The translations under genes were made by a program, and so were the position numbers. From assembly GCA_025504975.1 (NCBI GenBank), contig JANUWI010000007.1, positions 1,364,001 through 1,428,000 of the forward strand: a stretch of DNA of 64,000 nucleotides, read 5' to 3'. Positions 1 through 11,380 of the stretch are shown one piece after another. The DNA comes from Plenodomus lindquistii. Its lineage: Eukaryota > Ascomycota > Dothideomycetes > Pleosporales > Leptosphaeriaceae. Under the pieces are notes generated by a model. That model was not told where the DNA came from. It worked only from the letters and a program-made list of their open reading frames with translations, and ran no database searches. Every line of letters begins with the position of its first letter. Positions within the stretch are counted from its first letter, which is position 1.

Positions 1-1
1 T

Positions 2-781
2 GATGTCAAGCCGCTTCCTGTTGCTTCTCGAGCTCCCGACAGCCTCGCAAAACAAGATCAAATGCCTAACCTCCCTCATCAAGTGGCGACACCGGGTGGT
101 CCACATGCTGGAGCTACTCCCATGGCCCGGGCTCCGACACAACCCGGTATGAAGGGCTCTCCTTCAACTAACTTGCTCAAGACTCCTCAGACAGTCACGA
201 AAGGAACAACGCCACAAAGCAAAGCCACGCCTGCTACTTTTGCGCGATCGGTATCCAAGGAGCAGCCTGTTGCCGTACCTGAGCCGGCCGTGAAGGAGGC
301 ACAGCAACCGCTACTTCCAATGTCTCTGCTCGATTATTCATACGAGGACACATTCGCAGCTCTCGACGCCAATCGGCCGTTTACTGTTCTTGATCTCAAA
401 GATGAGGATGCTACGTGGGCTGTCCGCTCGCGGCCAGCTTCCCCGTCTACCACTCCCGAATCGTCTTCGAAAGATACCCCTTCTACGCGACAGTCTGACA
501 TCTCAGAGAACGACAATCTTATGATCAACATAGACCTCAAGGATGCTGACTTGCCTGATGCCTGGACTGTGGGATTATATGGCAGTGCACTTCCATTGGA
601 CATGCAACTGTCTGAGGATATGCAAAGCCTTGGCGTCATGCTACCGCCGATGGACACGGAGGACATGATGCTGTTTCCCGCATACGGCGCTGACAACATG
701 ATGGATCTCGATATGCTCGAGAAGACCATGGACAGCATGAGTGGCGCCATGGATTTCTCGAACCTGTCTCAATCTGCATAG
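2..781 (+). CDS. C-terminal part of an acidic, low-complexity protein (5' partial)
   Basis: The frame is open from base 2, through an internal Met at 62, to the TAG at 779-781, so this is the 3' end of a gene that begins before the window. About 260 residues are visible. The first half is rich in Pro, Thr, Ser and Lys and looks disordered. The last 150 residues are acidic and rich in Met, Asp and Leu (motifs such as NIDLKDADLPDAW and DMMDLDMLEKTMDSM), resembling a transcriptional activation or coactivator-binding tail. No catalytic or zinc motif is seen. I do not recognise the family; a nuclear transcription-related role is inference from composition only. Splicing upstream of base 2 cannot be judged. 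Confidence 0.75.
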   Translation, partial: DVKPLPVASRAPDSLAKQDQMPNLPHQVATPGGPHAGATPMARAPTQPGMKGSPSTNLLKTPQTVTKGTTPQSKATPATFARSVSKEQPVAVPEPAVKEAQQPLLPMSLLDYSYEDTFAALDANRPFTVLDLKDEDATWAVRSRPASPSTTPESSSKDTPSTRQSDISENDNLMINIDLKDADLPDAWTVGLYGSALPLDMQLSEDMQSLGVMLPPMDTEDMMLFPAYGADNMMDLDMLEKTMDSMSGAMDFSNLSQSA

Positions 782-2246
782 GAAACGTTGTGATCCGGGC
801 TTGTGTTGTGAGCCCCGAATAATCCTTTGGTCTTTGTACTCCTTTACTTTGGTTCTTGTTTTGTGTTTTAGTACTGCCATGCGTTTGTTGATCTGTGTTG
901 TACAGTCGAGTTTTGAGACTTGCTCTTCCAGGCGTATGTAAGGACGGAAAAGATGTTGTTGTACATTGGAGGGGCGTGAGACGTCGCTGCGATCTATTGA
1001 TCATTGTACGGCACGAGTGATATACCCCTTTCATTCTATTGCCTCGACTTGTGGGGTTAACGGTCATATTTGCGATACTTGCTGACGGCTGCATTCATGG
1101 GGCGGAGTCATTTGTACTGTATGGAGGAGCGTTATCATCATGCATAGCTACTGGCGCGTTATCAGCTGAATCATTTCAAGAAACATATTCATATGCATAA
1201 TCTTATATATTGAACCCTGCGAGATAGTGTGCGCGGTCGTCACAGTAGAGCGCTCCAGGCGCATCGAGTGCTAATGTGTACCAATTTTTGGGTGAAGAGT
1301 GCCAACACCTCTTCGGTCTTCGCGGGTAAAGGTGCTCAAAGCTGCAAGCAGGGGGCGCAATGACAAAGTCTGAAAACAGCACATATGTACCCTCTGGCTG
1401 TCTGGTCGCCATTCTACAAGTTTGGGCGGGATCAAGGTTCTTCTCGGCAGCGCATACATAGCTCCAAGGAGTCGCCGAGGTCTAACCTGCCCACCTGACG
1501 CCGTGTTGCATGGCCTGTGCAACTAGAGTTTTCTCAACCAGAAAAATTGTTGCAACCGGAACTTGACCTTGTACCCCTCTCAACACATGTTGCATGTCTA
1601 CCTAGGCCTAGACGGGGACGGCTCGGACGGCTCGCTGGCTGGAAGGGCTGGAAGGTATGGCGAGTATCTGACGTCAAGATCCGCTCACTGCTTACGGCTG
1701 TTCTCGTGCGGAAGGGGTGTAATTTTCATGCAGGGCGCTGTTGAGGCTGGAGCATGTCGCCAAGCATATATTTGCCCTTCTCGGCGACTTCCACAATGAC
1801 CAAGCAGGATAGCAAAGTTTTGGGACATGCAGTACCGCAAGCAGAGCGAGAACCGAAGGTGAACCGGCATTTCAATATGGCTAGAACTAGACCATTACAC
1901 GGGTGATTGAGCTACCCCAGGTTTTGCAGTGTGGCACGTACAATTACGCAAGCATAGGTACAGTTGGTTAGTACTGAGGTGGGATCGCTGGGCTGCAGTC
2001 TGGGATCATTCCAGTCTGCAGGGATTGTGACAGAGCAGTGGGTCCGGGGTAAAGTGCAACAGTGCACCGAACGAACACCATGTGGAAAGATGTGTCGTGG
2101 CATCAATCTGCACTGTGGGAAGTTGCGATGATACATGGTCGTCCACGTACATGCACTTTGAAACAACGGCACTCTTTGGGTGCATAAAGTCGAAGAGTCA
2201 TTGATTGGTCCAAGGATTGCTAGCCCAGTGGGCGTGCACGTCTGCA
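782..2246. other. Intergenic, between convergent genes
   Basis: About 1.46 kb holding the 3' flank of the acidic-protein gene and the 3' flank of the DUF7704 gene on the other strand. The short ORFs here have no recognisable motif or codon bias. I see no RNA gene or repeat. Confidence 0.6.
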
Positions 2247-2732
2247 TCACGTGGCTTTGGACCTCAAACCTTGTCTCCTGAATCCGACACCAAACAGTAG
2301 GCAGATGCGTGTCAGAGCAAGGAAATAGACAAAGGGCACGTTGCCCCAATCAATAGCATTCCATCGCCAGTACTGCCAGTAAATTTCCGTGCCAACTGCA
2401 TGGACAGAGAGCAGATGCCCACAGTCGGCGATGAGGAGCCCAATCAGGGTGCATCTCCACACAGCCAATTCTGAAGTGATGCGCAAAATGGACGCCTCGA
2501 GAATGGCGAGCCCGAGATAGAGGTTGGCCAGCTGAGCCATGACGATTGAGACGGAGGTTGGGACGGGAATGGGTGGTGCAGTGGCAGCATGGGTGAGGTG
2601 GAGATAGAAGGACTGCATGAAGCACGCATACACTGCACCCGTGAGGATGGACGCGGGCTCCAGCCAGAGGAAGACGAAGCGATAGAAGCGTGGAAGGTGT
2701 GCTGGTGTTGAAACGGCGGCGGGAGGGGGCAT
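2247..2732 (-). CDS. DUF7704-family four-pass membrane protein
   Basis: Single-exon gene of 161 residues. The chosen start is the ATG at 2732 because similarity to the family begins right after it (HLPRFYRFVFLWLEP). The open frame runs further upstream, but that part is low-complexity and unlike the family. Four hydrophobic segments are visible: FVFLWLEPASILTGAVYACF, the SIVMAQLANLYLGLAILEA stretch, one around WRCTLIGLLIADCGHLLSV, and one around FVYFLALTRICLLFGVGF. The short IYWQYWRWNAIDWGNV loop is also typical. The family is fungus-specific, small and uncharacterised; no enzymatic function is known. The gene is divergent from the F-box/WD40 gene across about 1 kb containing hexa- and heptanucleotide repeats. 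Confidence 0.8.
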   Translation of the reverse strand: MPPPAAVSTPAHLPRFYRFVFLWLEPASILTGAVYACFMQSFYLHLTHAATAPPIPVPTSVSIVMAQLANLYLGLAILEASILRITSELAVWRCTLIGLLIADCGHLLSVHAVGTEIYWQYWRWNAIDWGNVPFVYFLALTRICLLFGVGFRRQGLRSKAT

Positions 2733-3056
2733 TGCTGCACTGCTGCAATTTTGCAGGTGTTGCGAGCCTGGTGGTTCCGCGTTGTCTGGCGTTGTCTGGG
2801 TTCTGCTCTGGAGGCGACTCGCGTGAGCAGCGTGAACCATGGAACGTCGACAGGCGGTGAAGGGCCAGCAGCGGCCACGCCGGGGGGAGATGAGTAGGCC
2901 TCTGGCTAAGCCTACGTGTGCAGCACCACGTCTAGGAGAGCATGTGCTGTGCAGTCGTAGAGTCAGAGCGTGTGAGTGAAAGCAGCGAGTGAAGAATTGT
3001 CTTTGTCTGGTGTTTCTCCACCGGGCGGCGACGGCTGCAGGCTCGCTCGGGACGAG

Positions 3057-3084
3057 TGGGCACTGGGCACTGGGCACTGGGCAG
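3057..3084. repeat. Heptanucleotide tandem repeat (TGGGCAC)n
   Basis: Four direct copies of TGGGCAC, the last ending in G instead of C. It lies in the divergent promoter region. Confidence 0.9.
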
Positions 3085-3220
3085 CACATCACAAAGGCAG
3101 CCCGGTTCTGCCGCTGTGCATTGGCTCAGGCCGGCCGCTACGACGTCGACGTGTGGCTTGTGCATGGGCGGTGGTGGTGTGGATTCCGACAGATTCATAC
3201 TGACGACGCAGCACTGCAGC

Positions 3221-3256
3221 ACCGGCACCGGCACCGGCACCAGCACCAGCACGAGC
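3221..3256. repeat. Hexanucleotide tandem repeat (ACCGGC)n
   Basis: Six 6-bp units: three ACCGGC, two ACCAGC and one ACGAGC. Located in the same divergent promoter. Confidence 0.9.
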
Positions 3257-3791
3257 AAAGGCGCACTTTTCTAGTTGCATGTACTCCTAGAGCAGAGCAG
3301 AGTAGAGAATGGTGAAACCATGGGACGGGCATCGTCACTGGGCAGTGGTCACTGGTGAGTCGTCGACTGCAGTGCCAACTGGGCCGGCAGGGGGAGGTCT
3401 GAGGTGGAGCATGCTTAAAAACACTCCGTCCGCCCAATCTCTCGACGGCGACACCCCCTTGCCACACTCTCGCTCCTCGTGGATTCCTTGCAGCACGCAG
3501 CACCAGCACTGGCAGCAACCCACCTCCCGGCCGGCTGTGCATACATTCTCTCATTGTGAATCGATTGTTGTTGTCGTTGTTGTCCTGTTTTCTTCCCCTC
3601 TTCCGTCGTCCCCTGTTGCCGCTGTTGTTGCATTGGAGCATTTGCATTGTTTGGCCATTCCTCACACCATCACTCACGCCGGCCACGACTCGACCCGCCT
3701 CCCCCCGCCGTTTCGCCCTGCCCTGCTCTGCCCTGCCCTTAGCCGACCTTGCCTCGCCCTGCCTCGCCCTGCGACACGGCCAGCGTCTCCA

Positions 3792-5978
3792 ATGCATCGC
3801 AGGCCCTCCCTCCTGTCGTACCGCCCCAAGACCTCTTCCGCCGCCGACGACAACTGCACCACCACGACGGCCTCGCCGCAGACGATGAAGCGGACCGCCT
3901 CGCAGACGTTCCACTCGCACCTGTTCGACCCCCGCGACGGCACCATGGCGCTGGGCGCCGTCAACGAGAGCCTCGACGGCCACGGCCCCGAGTGCGTTGT
4001 GCCGCCGGGCTCGCACATGCACAGCAACTCGCTCTCGCGCGCCCTCGACGCCGTCACGGGCAGCTTCAGCCGCCAGAAGTCGCGGCGGCGCATGTCGTCG
4101 TTTTCGGCGGCCCCGTTGGGCGCGCCGCGTCGAAGGGGGTCCATCCAGGGCTTCATGGAGTCGCTCCCCTCGGCGAGCGCGCACAAGACGAGCGTGGAGC
4201 AGCAACACCCGCACCAGCGCACGCCGCTGCAGCACCAAGACTCGGGCATGGCGGCCCCAAAGACGTTTTCGCTCAAGCGACTGGGCAGCATCCGTCACCG
4301 CGCATCGGCGTCGGGCTCCTCGCGAGACGTGGGCAAAGTGTGCGTGGCGGCACCCGCGCCGCCCCCAAGCCAGACGCTTCCAGGAGCCGCCGCACGACAA
4401 GCCGCCGCCGCCGCCAACCAAGACCGCCAGAACCAGCTGCGTCGCGAGCAAGAACACACGACGAGCTTCCTCAACGGTCTCATCCCGTCCATGCGCGGCG
4501 GGGCCGACATCAAGGATGACGAGAGCGGTGTTGATATGACGTGTGCCTCGCCCATTGTCCGTGCCGACAGCGTGACGGAGCAGAAAATGAGTGAGTTGTG
4601 CCTGCCCCCGCCAATGCAGCCGTCCGGTCCCATACTAACAGTGCACCCAGTCGATCCCTTTCAGCGCCTGCCCGCCGAGCTCGCGACCGCCGTGCTCTCT
4701 AATCTCGACGCCGCCTCGCTCGTCTGCGCCGAACGCGTCTCGCGCAGCTGGCACCAGCACGCTGCCTCGCCCCACGTCTGGCGCAACGTTTTCCTCCGCG
4801 AGTTCAAGCCCGATGTCCACGTCTCCCCCGCGCCCATCCAGATGGGTGGCTCCGGCGTCGGCAAGATGGTGGGCGCCCATCCAGCGCCTGCCCAGAACTG
4901 GAAGAAGATGTTCCAGGCCCGCAAGGTCATCAACCGACGGTGGAAGGCCGCCGAGCCCGCTGCAATCTACCTCAATGGCCACACTGACAGCGTATACTGC
5001 TGCCAGTTCGACGAGAACAAGGCCATCACCGGATCGCGTGACCGTACCATCCGTGTGTGGGACCTCAACACATACAAGTGTCTCAAAGTCTACGGAGGCC
5101 CAAATCATCGCCCAACCGCCAACACACCGCCGACCATGGAGGAACGTCCCGAGCGGGTCATCAGTCATGCGTCGTTGAACGGCACCAAGGCTGGCGACGA
5201 CATCTACCGTGTCCCATCCGATTATCATGATGCATCAATATTGTGCTTGCAGTACGACAGCGAAATCATGGTGACTGGATCTTCAGACTACACATGCATT
5301 GTCTGGGACATCACGGGCGAAGAATACGTCCCCATGTACCGCCTGCGTGGACACGAAGCTGGTGTTTTGGACGTTTGTCTCGACGACAAGTACATCATCT
5401 CTTGTTCCAAGGACGCCACAATCAAGGTCTGGGACCGCAAGACTGGTCACTGTGTGCGCACACTCAAGGGTCACCGGGGTCCCGTCAACGCCGTCCAGCT
5501 GCGCGGTAACAAGCTCGTATCGGCTAGTGGCGACGGTATGGCCAAGCTCTGGGACCTTGAGACCGGAGAATCCAAGAAAGACTTCCCGTCTGAAGATCGT
5601 GGTCTCGCAGCTGTCGAATTTTCTGACGATGCCCAGTATGTACTTGCTGGCGGGAACGATCATGTCGTGTACAAATTCGATGCAAGTACTGGCACCCTAG
5701 TTCATAGCAGGGTCAAGCATGAGGGTCTTGTACGCTCTCTGTTCTTGGACGCTTTCAACGGTCGCATTGTATCTGGATCGTATGACCAGTCAATCCAGGT
5801 TTCAGATTATGAGACGGGGTTGACGTTTGCCACCTACAAAAACTGGACGACGAGCTGGATCTTGTCTGCCAAGAGCGACTATAGACGTGTTGTGGCTACA
5901 AGTCAGGATGGTAGAACTCTGATCCTTGATTTTGGTTACAAGGCTGTTGGAGCCGACTTACTGGTAGGAGCAAAGTGA
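3792..5978 (+). CDS. F-box/WD40 protein, putative SCF ubiquitin-ligase receptor
   Basis: Exons 3792-4590 and 4651-5978, 708 residues. The 60-nt intron has GTGAGT, a CATACTAAC branch site and CCCAG. It is a multiple of three without a stop, so a plain ORF reads through it; removing it gives the junction KMIDPFQRLPAEL, which starts the F-box cleanly. The first 265 residues are basic, Ser-rich and disordered. The F-box spans about 268-315. WD40 repeats fill about 370-705, with clear units such as GSRDRTIRVWDL and SGDGMAKLWDL. Family knowledge: the F-box binds Skp1 in SCF complexes and the propeller binds phosphorylated substrates (Cdc4/Met30/Fbw7 type). Which substrate is unknown; it does not look like the sulfur regulator sconB/Met30. 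The start ATG follows a C/T-rich leader. Confidence 0.9.
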   Translation: MHRRPSLLSYRPKTSSAADDNCTTTTASPQTMKRTASQTFHSHLFDPRDGTMALGAVNESLDGHGPECVVPPGSHMHSNSLSRALDAVTGSFSRQKSRRRMSSFSAAPLGAPRRRGSIQGFMESLPSASAHKTSVEQQHPHQRTPLQHQDSGMAAPKTFSLKRLGSIRHRASASGSSRDVGKVCVAAPAPPPSQTLPGAAARQAAAAANQDRQNQLRREQEHTTSFLNGLIPSMRGGADIKDDESGVDMTCASPIVRADSVTEQKMSELCLPPPMQPSGPILTVHPVDPFQRLPAELATAVLSNLDAASLVCAERVSRSWHQHAASPHVWRNVFLREFKPDVHVSPAPIQMGGSGVGKMVGAHPAPAQNWKKMFQARKVINRRWKAAEPAAIYLNGHTDSVYCCQFDENKAITGSRDRTIRVWDLNTYKCLKVYGGPNHRPTANTPPTMEERPERVISHASLNGTKAGDDIYRVPSDYHDASILCLQYDSEIMVTGSSDYTCIVWDITGEEYVPMYRLRGHEAGVLDVCLDDKYIISCSKDATIKVWDRKTGHCVRTLKGHRGPVNAVQLRGNKLVSASGDGMAKLWDLETGESKKDFPSEDRGLAAVEFSDDAQYVLAGGNDHVVYKFDASTGTLVHSRVKHEGLVRSLFLDAFNGRIVSGSYDQSIQVSDYETGLTFATYKNWTTSWILSAKSDYRRVVATSQDGRTLILDFGYKAVGADLLVGAK

Positions 5979-6946
5979 GGGATTTCAGAGGCATTGACAA
6001 TATGACTACAAGCCAAAGGCCGCCCATGCACACCACATTCCGCATTAGATGGAATCCAGCCCACACGCACTGAAACGCGAGCTGCGAACTTTACACGCGA
6101 CTATTCCGTTGTGTTCACAGGTACATGTCAGAGAGAAAAAGTGTCGCATTAGAAGAGGAGGAAACGTCGACTTGGAGTAATTATCCGGAGTGTCAGCATT
6201 CCGCCTGCATTGAGGTTGGCGTTTTTATTGCATCAGCGCATAGTTCAGCGGCACAGACCTCGGGACTGTAATCTTCCCTCTTTTCAACCGTCGTCGTATC
6301 TATTGTATTGTTCATCGAGCGAATCGTTGCATTCTTGGGGTTGTCGTTCCAGTCCATAGACTTTCATTCATGTATTACCGGCTTGGCTCTTTCCAATCAT
6401 TTTTAGGTCATTTGTCTGGGTGTCATAGATCTGGACTTTTGGGCTAATTTAGAGAGCTAATACTCGAGAGGCCGCTCCCGTTGACAGCATAATCATAAAC
6501 GTGCTTTCAAATGCTAGATTAGTGTTCTCATTGTATTCCCATGTCTTGTGTGAGTTAGGATGTGGCTAATGCATGCTAATGGGTACGAGGACCTCGTATC
6601 TATCAAGTCCCCATCTCAACCAAAGAGCACGGAGCTCCCGTTTGTGAAGTAGCAAGGAGAAGATATTCAGACTGCAGACTACTAGAGTAAGCGTACAATT
6701 ACTTACAGAGTGTATAGCTAAAGTTTAAGCAACTCTTATTCATCTTTTTGTAAACCTGGTTATAGTATGGAGTGACGTTCCTAGACTTGATAAGAAAAAG
6801 CTCCTTCGTAGCTCCATCCAGACGAATGGTTCAGCGGGGGTACCCCCGCCCTAGTACCAATGACGTCAATCAACAAACAATTTACATTACCACCGTAGCA
6901 TAACCAAGTCTGAACTTCTACGACCTCTAGCACGAATTTGACGAAT
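5979..6946. other. Intergenic, tandem genes
   Basis: 3' flank of the F-box/WD40 gene and promoter of the next gene. No gene recognised. The only notable element is the 16-bp palindrome at 6834-6849. Confidence 0.6.
6834..6849. promoter_or_regulatory. Perfect 16-bp GC palindrome in promoter
   Basis: GCGGGGGTACCCCCGC, a perfect inverted repeat about 97 bp upstream of the next ATG. It contains CGG and CCG half sites 8 bp apart, compatible with a Zn2Cys6 dimer site. Regulatory function is inference. Confidence 0.4.
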
Positions 6947-7675
6947 ATGGCCGACACTCTCTCGATTGATAAATATGTGCCCCAGTTGCTCTTCAACTCA
7001 GCGTAGGTGGGCCTGTATCTTGACCCGAGGCAAGAAGCGAGTTGTTGACGTCCAAACCATGTTTCTAGACTATCAGCATACGGCCTCTACCTCTCCTACC
7101 AGAACATAACGCGCCTCCAGCAGTACGAAAAGACGAGCGAGAAAGCAGCAGAATGGTCAAACACGGCTGCGCAGCGATTGCGCAAGACGAGAACCACGCA
7201 GGGTAGCGGGACGGTCACTGTGCGTATTCACCCATTCTCTCCCCGTACGAACACCTGGTTTGCGAGCGTTTTCCGGCACTTTTGTTTTCCGTGCCTTCTC
7301 CACGGGACGTTGCTGACTAGATGACCACCATAGCTAATCCTATCATTTCTCTCTTCAACAACACTCCTCCTCCTCCCCTCCCATGCCACGCCCCCAACTC
7401 TTCTTCTGACCTCTGGACTGAATACCCTCTTCCTCTTTGCCTCCCAGACCCACATGAACCGCTTTTGGAACGATAGTACGCAGACGCGTGTTCCCTTTTT
7501 AGAAAAATTTAACGAGGCGATTCGGGGCTCCGAGAAGGTGGTGTGGGCGCTGGGGACGTTGGGTGTGGGTTGGGGCGCTGCTGCAATAGTATGGTGGATG
7601 AAAGGGGGTAATGGCATCTGGGGATTTGCAGTGGGGTTGAGGGTCTGGTATTGGGTGCGGAAGGGGGGTATGTAA
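6947..7675 (+). CDS. Small multi-pass membrane protein, uncharacterised
   Basis: Three exons rebuilt by hand: 6947-7002, 7069-7219, 7334-7675, giving 182 residues. Intron 1 (66 nt) has GTAGGT and CTAG ends; intron 2 (114 nt) has GTGCGT and ATAG. The first exon encodes MADTLSIDKYVPQLLFNSA and joins in frame to LSAYGLYLSYQNITRLQQY. A short basic helix (residues about 35-65) is followed by hydrophobic segments around LILSFLSSTTLLLL, LLLTSGLNTLFLFA, VVWALGTLGVGWGAAAIVWW and GIWGFAVGLRVWYWV. The layout resembles a small organelle or ER membrane protein, but I do not recognise the family. The next gene is convergent, with its stop 175 bp away. Exon structure is supported by continuous hydrophobic coding and consensus splice sites, not by a known homologue. 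Confidence 0.7.
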
Positions 7676-7849
7676 GAGTGTGGGGAACAAGTGGCTTGGA
7701 TTGGGTGCGAGATGTAAAATGGGAGGCATCGACAGACGAGAGCACAAGTGGACCAAAAAATAATGAGGTTCGTACGCATGTTTCGGTATTTCTTACGAAA
7801 GGGGTGTATGCGATGTGCTGTGTGAACGCACAATACGAAACAATCAAGT

Positions 7850-10059
7850 TCATAATCCTGACATCTCCCTGACTAGACGCACACTGTCCGCCTCCCTAAT
7901 CCAGTCCTCGATGCGATCTCCCACATCTCCGACTAATCGTTCATACGTATCATTGACGAAGAACAGCGAGGTGTGCGCCGTGACCTCGTCCATACCCTCC
8001 ATGAGTACTCTTACCCATGTTGGATCTTTGTTCCCTTGTGCGTCCTTTGGTGGTAGCATACAAAATTTACCGAGCTTTTTTGGCTTTTGCGATTTTGCAG
8101 GAGTGCCACTATTTGTGCGGCTCGTCGGCGGATGGCTGGCCTGACTGTTTGTGGTAGACAATGTGTAACCCGAGTCCGTCAGAGAGGAGGAGCGATCGTC
8201 GGGTGGGACTTGGTTCATGATGGCGCTTCGTGAGAAGTCATAGTGGGCGTATGGACCTTGTGAACTTTGCCCAGGAACACTTCCATCGCCCAGATTGATG
8301 GCTTCGACATGTTCGTCGATGCTCCGACTTGACCCGGCAGCCGTTTTCGGTTTGGGTGGCCTGTTTAGACCAGCGGCTTCTCGCTCTGCGTCCGTCATCC
8401 TACCTTCCGCCTCTTTTTGCCTCTGGACCGCTTCTGCCTGTCTTTGTCTCGCCTCAGCCTCTCTCATTCTCGTTTCGGGAGACTTGTTCTTCTCCGCTTC
8501 CTCTTCGAGCTCCTTTTGCTTCTCTCGCGCTTGCTGTTGTTGCTTTTCCCACCTTTCCTGCAATCTGGTACGCTCGTTGATGGCCTTGTTGCGCGACTTG
8601 ACAGCCTTTTGATATTCCTTGAGCGCTCTGTCGTGTTCCTTTTCCGCTGCTTTTCGCTCTGCTTTGTCTGTCATTTGCAGGAGGTCCACAAACGGTGGCT
8701 CCGTGGGAATAGGAGGGATGTCTGGTAGATTTGGCGCTTCACTGGCAACTCCCGACTCGACGGCAGCAATGGGATTTTGCGTGTGACTGGGAACGCTTCC
8801 GATATGTCCACGCTCTTGCCTGTCGCAAGAGGTTCGTGGGCTTTCCATGATTGGATCAGGGTGTACATGGGTCATCTCCGTGTGCGACGACGCAATCGAA
8901 TCGCTATCACTGGAACGATGTTGGGACTGCTGCTCCATGGCCGAATCCGTCTCATTGGGGACTCTATGACTACTGCTGCGGTTTTGTGATGAATGCCGAC
9001 TAGATGGCGAAGGGGATCTCGACGATTTTGGCGATTTCGGCTTCTTTGGTCGTCCAGTACTCGCAGTGTAGTAGTTTACAAAGCGTATGCGGGGCACAGA
9101 ACGCGGTGTAGAGTAAGCGATCGATCGTTTCTCATCGTCTTCCTCTTCCAACGCCCGGACCTTGGCGTATCGGTCCTTGAGTTCTCGATAGTCTGCCATA
9201 GCACTCCCAAATTCGAAGTGCGACTTGACCAAGCCTTTCGTGGCCTGTCTCAATCCGTCATTGTAGTGTTTTGTAAGCCAATGCAGGGTATTTTCCCATC
9301 CCTTCCTCATTGGCAATTGCACATCGTTGGAGAAGGATGGGTTGTAGTTTGGGTCCGATGGCTTTGGATTGAATAGTGTTCCCATCCTGCTTGGTTTCTT
9401 GCTGGCGCCTGGATCTTGCACGATGACGTCTTGAGGAGTTGGTGCTGGACTGAACAGACTGCCAAGACCAGCCTTGACGATGCCAGGATGCATGCCCAGA
9501 AACGGGACGTCGAAGTTGACAATTCCCACGATGCGATGGCGAAAGACTAGTGCGATGTCTGCAGCAAGTAGACCGCCCATGGAGTGGCCGAGTAGTATCA
9601 CATCAGTCCATGGATCCTCGTGAGGCGCTAGCCTGGTGCTGGTCAGTTCAGCTCATGAGTCTAGATGAGTAGGCCACACCATTTTGAAAAGTCGTCTCGG
9701 GCCACTGACAATGTATTTCGTGACCTGTAGCGAGGATAAATCTTGGTGTGTACCACATGGGACTCTGAAAGCGTGACTGTCACGAGGTTATGCACGTGAG
9801 CTGGAAAGCTTCTGAAGCTTGTCTCGTTGCCCATGAAGCCATGTATGTACACGAGTAGTAAGCGTCTACGGCCGGCGTTGTCCAGAGTGGAGTCGGGGAC
9901 AAGAGACTGGGTAGACGAAGAACGCGGATCCTTGGATGACATGGCCATGACTGAATAAGGTGGAGGCGATTGGGTTGATAGCGAGTCGCGTGGTGGCAGT
10001 GGTGGTGGTCGAGGACGCTCAATGTGCAGTGTAGCTGGCAGGTCTGGTGGGGACGTCAT
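7850..10059 (-). CDS. Alpha/beta-hydrolase (lipase/DUF676-like) with coiled-coil tail
   Basis: Exons 9680-10059 and 7850-9632, 720 residues. The 47-nt intron has GTGTGG, AACTGAC and CACCAG, and joins DDFSKW to LAPHEDPWTDVILL. The oxyanion-hole motif HGFMGNE (about 73-79) and the nucleophile elbow GHSMGG with Ser144 mark a serine hydrolase fold. The catalytic Asp and His are not confidently placed. The middle carries Ser/Pro-rich disorder, then a long Lys/Glu/Arg/Gln coiled coil (about residues 400-500). The end has a compact conserved segment beginning GKFCMLPPKD, with WVRVLMEGMDEVTAHTSLFF. Filamentous fungi have such large DUF676-like proteins, annotated as putative lipases; substrate is unknown. 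Its N-terminus is Pro-rich without a signal peptide, so it is probably cytosolic or membrane-associated. Confidence 0.85.
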
Positions 10060-11033
10060 GGTTGCAAAAGCTACGGAGAATCATGAGACAGCAAAGGCAG
10101 TGTGAAAAGCAGAGTGGCATTATGGTGGCAGGCAGTTGCATATTGCGAATGCTTGCAGTGCTTGGCATCATGGTAGAGAGGCGATGGAGCGTTGGAGGGG
10201 CAGAGGTGTGCCCAGGTGGGCGGTGTGGGTGGGGTCCAACGCGACAACATTGTGGCTGACCAATGAGGCTTATACCACAGCCCTCATATTGGATCACCTA
10301 CTGTTTGTGCAAGACGTACGGTAACTCGCAAGCTTTGCTCAAAGACGTGCTAATCATGGTGGCTCGAGACTTTATTTCCAAGACACGTGACGCAGCTGCT
10401 GAGCTAAGATGCATGGATGGAGCACAAGCAACCCCAGCGAAACACTGTTTCTAGAACAGGCTTGGCAATACGCCAGGCTTGCGAAACACGAGCCGTCAAG
10501 CATGGGAAAGCACGACGGGACATGTGCCAGGGCCCAGGACAAGCTCGAGGAGCCATAGCCGCATCGTCTACACGTACACAGTACATGGCGTCAGGCACAG
10601 CTCCGACGCGCGTGTGTGTGACAAAGTCGCGCAAAACAACGCGGCCGCGTGTGGTGCAAAGGCTTCGGTTGTGGGTGCAGGACGGGACTCGGGACTCGCT
10701 GTCGGTCGGGGGTTTCAGCAGGCAGGCGAGTGTGCCAGAGTCTTAACAGGCGCGAGTGGTGCATAGCAGCCGTCTCTTTGTAGCAGCGCGATGGACCGCC
10801 CGTGGACCGTGGTGGCAGCGCGTCATGGGGGTCCCTTTGGCGTGTGCGCCGGCCGGTGGGCCCCCCTTCTATTTCGGGGGCGTGGGGCCACGGGCGCACA
10901 GCTCGCACCGCACCAATCTCGCTATGAGGGCCAATGGGGCCTGCCTCGCCGCCTGCCAGAGAGAGCGAGGCCAGCACCAGCGGTCCAGCGCTCGTCTACA
11001 AGTCTCGTCGGCGCCCGTTGTCTCGCCCGCGTC

Positions 11034-11069
11034 CTCGCCCTCGCCCTCGCCCTCGCCCTCGCCCTCGTC
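11034..11069. repeat. Hexanucleotide repeat (CTCGCC)n
   Basis: Five copies of CTCGCC plus one CTCGTC, upstream of the surface-protein gene. Confidence 0.9.
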
Positions 11070-11350
11070 GTCTGGTCTGGCGGTCGCTCGCTCGCTCCTT
11101 CGCCGTCCCTCCTTTCGCGCCTGCACTGCGACGTCGACGTCGTCCCTTTGCCCATTGCGCCTGCTCTGTCCGCCCTGGAGAGCGTCACGCGGCCAGCTCG
11201 CACCTGTACATACACAACCTCATCCCTCCAATCGCATCCCCCGCGCCTGCCCGTTTTCTCGCGCTGCGAATGCTCTCCAACTGACGCATGTATGTCCACC
11301 ATCAACCCTCTGATTATCACTTGTCGCGCCCCACGATGCTCCGTCCACGA

Positions 11351-11380
11351 CATTGCCATTGCCATTGCCATTGCCATTGC
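11351..11380. repeat. Hexanucleotide repeat (CATTGC)n
   Basis: Five perfect copies of CATTGC in the putative leader or promoter of the downstream gene. Confidence 0.9.

Larger units (their letters stand above)
2733..3791. promoter_or_regulatory. Divergent promoter region with simple repeats
   Basis: Between the DUF7704 gene (-) and the F-box/WD40 gene (+). It contains a heptamer repeat (3057-3084), a hexamer repeat (3221-3256) and long C/T-rich stretches just before the F-box/WD40 start (about 3580-3780), typical of fungal promoters and leaders. The large open frame running from 3309 into the downstream gene is probably untranslated leader: its protein is low-complexity and unlike the family. 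Confidence 0.55.

Noticed and set aside
3195..4457. 420-residue minus-strand ORF opposite the F-box/WD40 gene
   Set aside because: Arg-rich, GC-driven shadow of a real coding strand; no motif.
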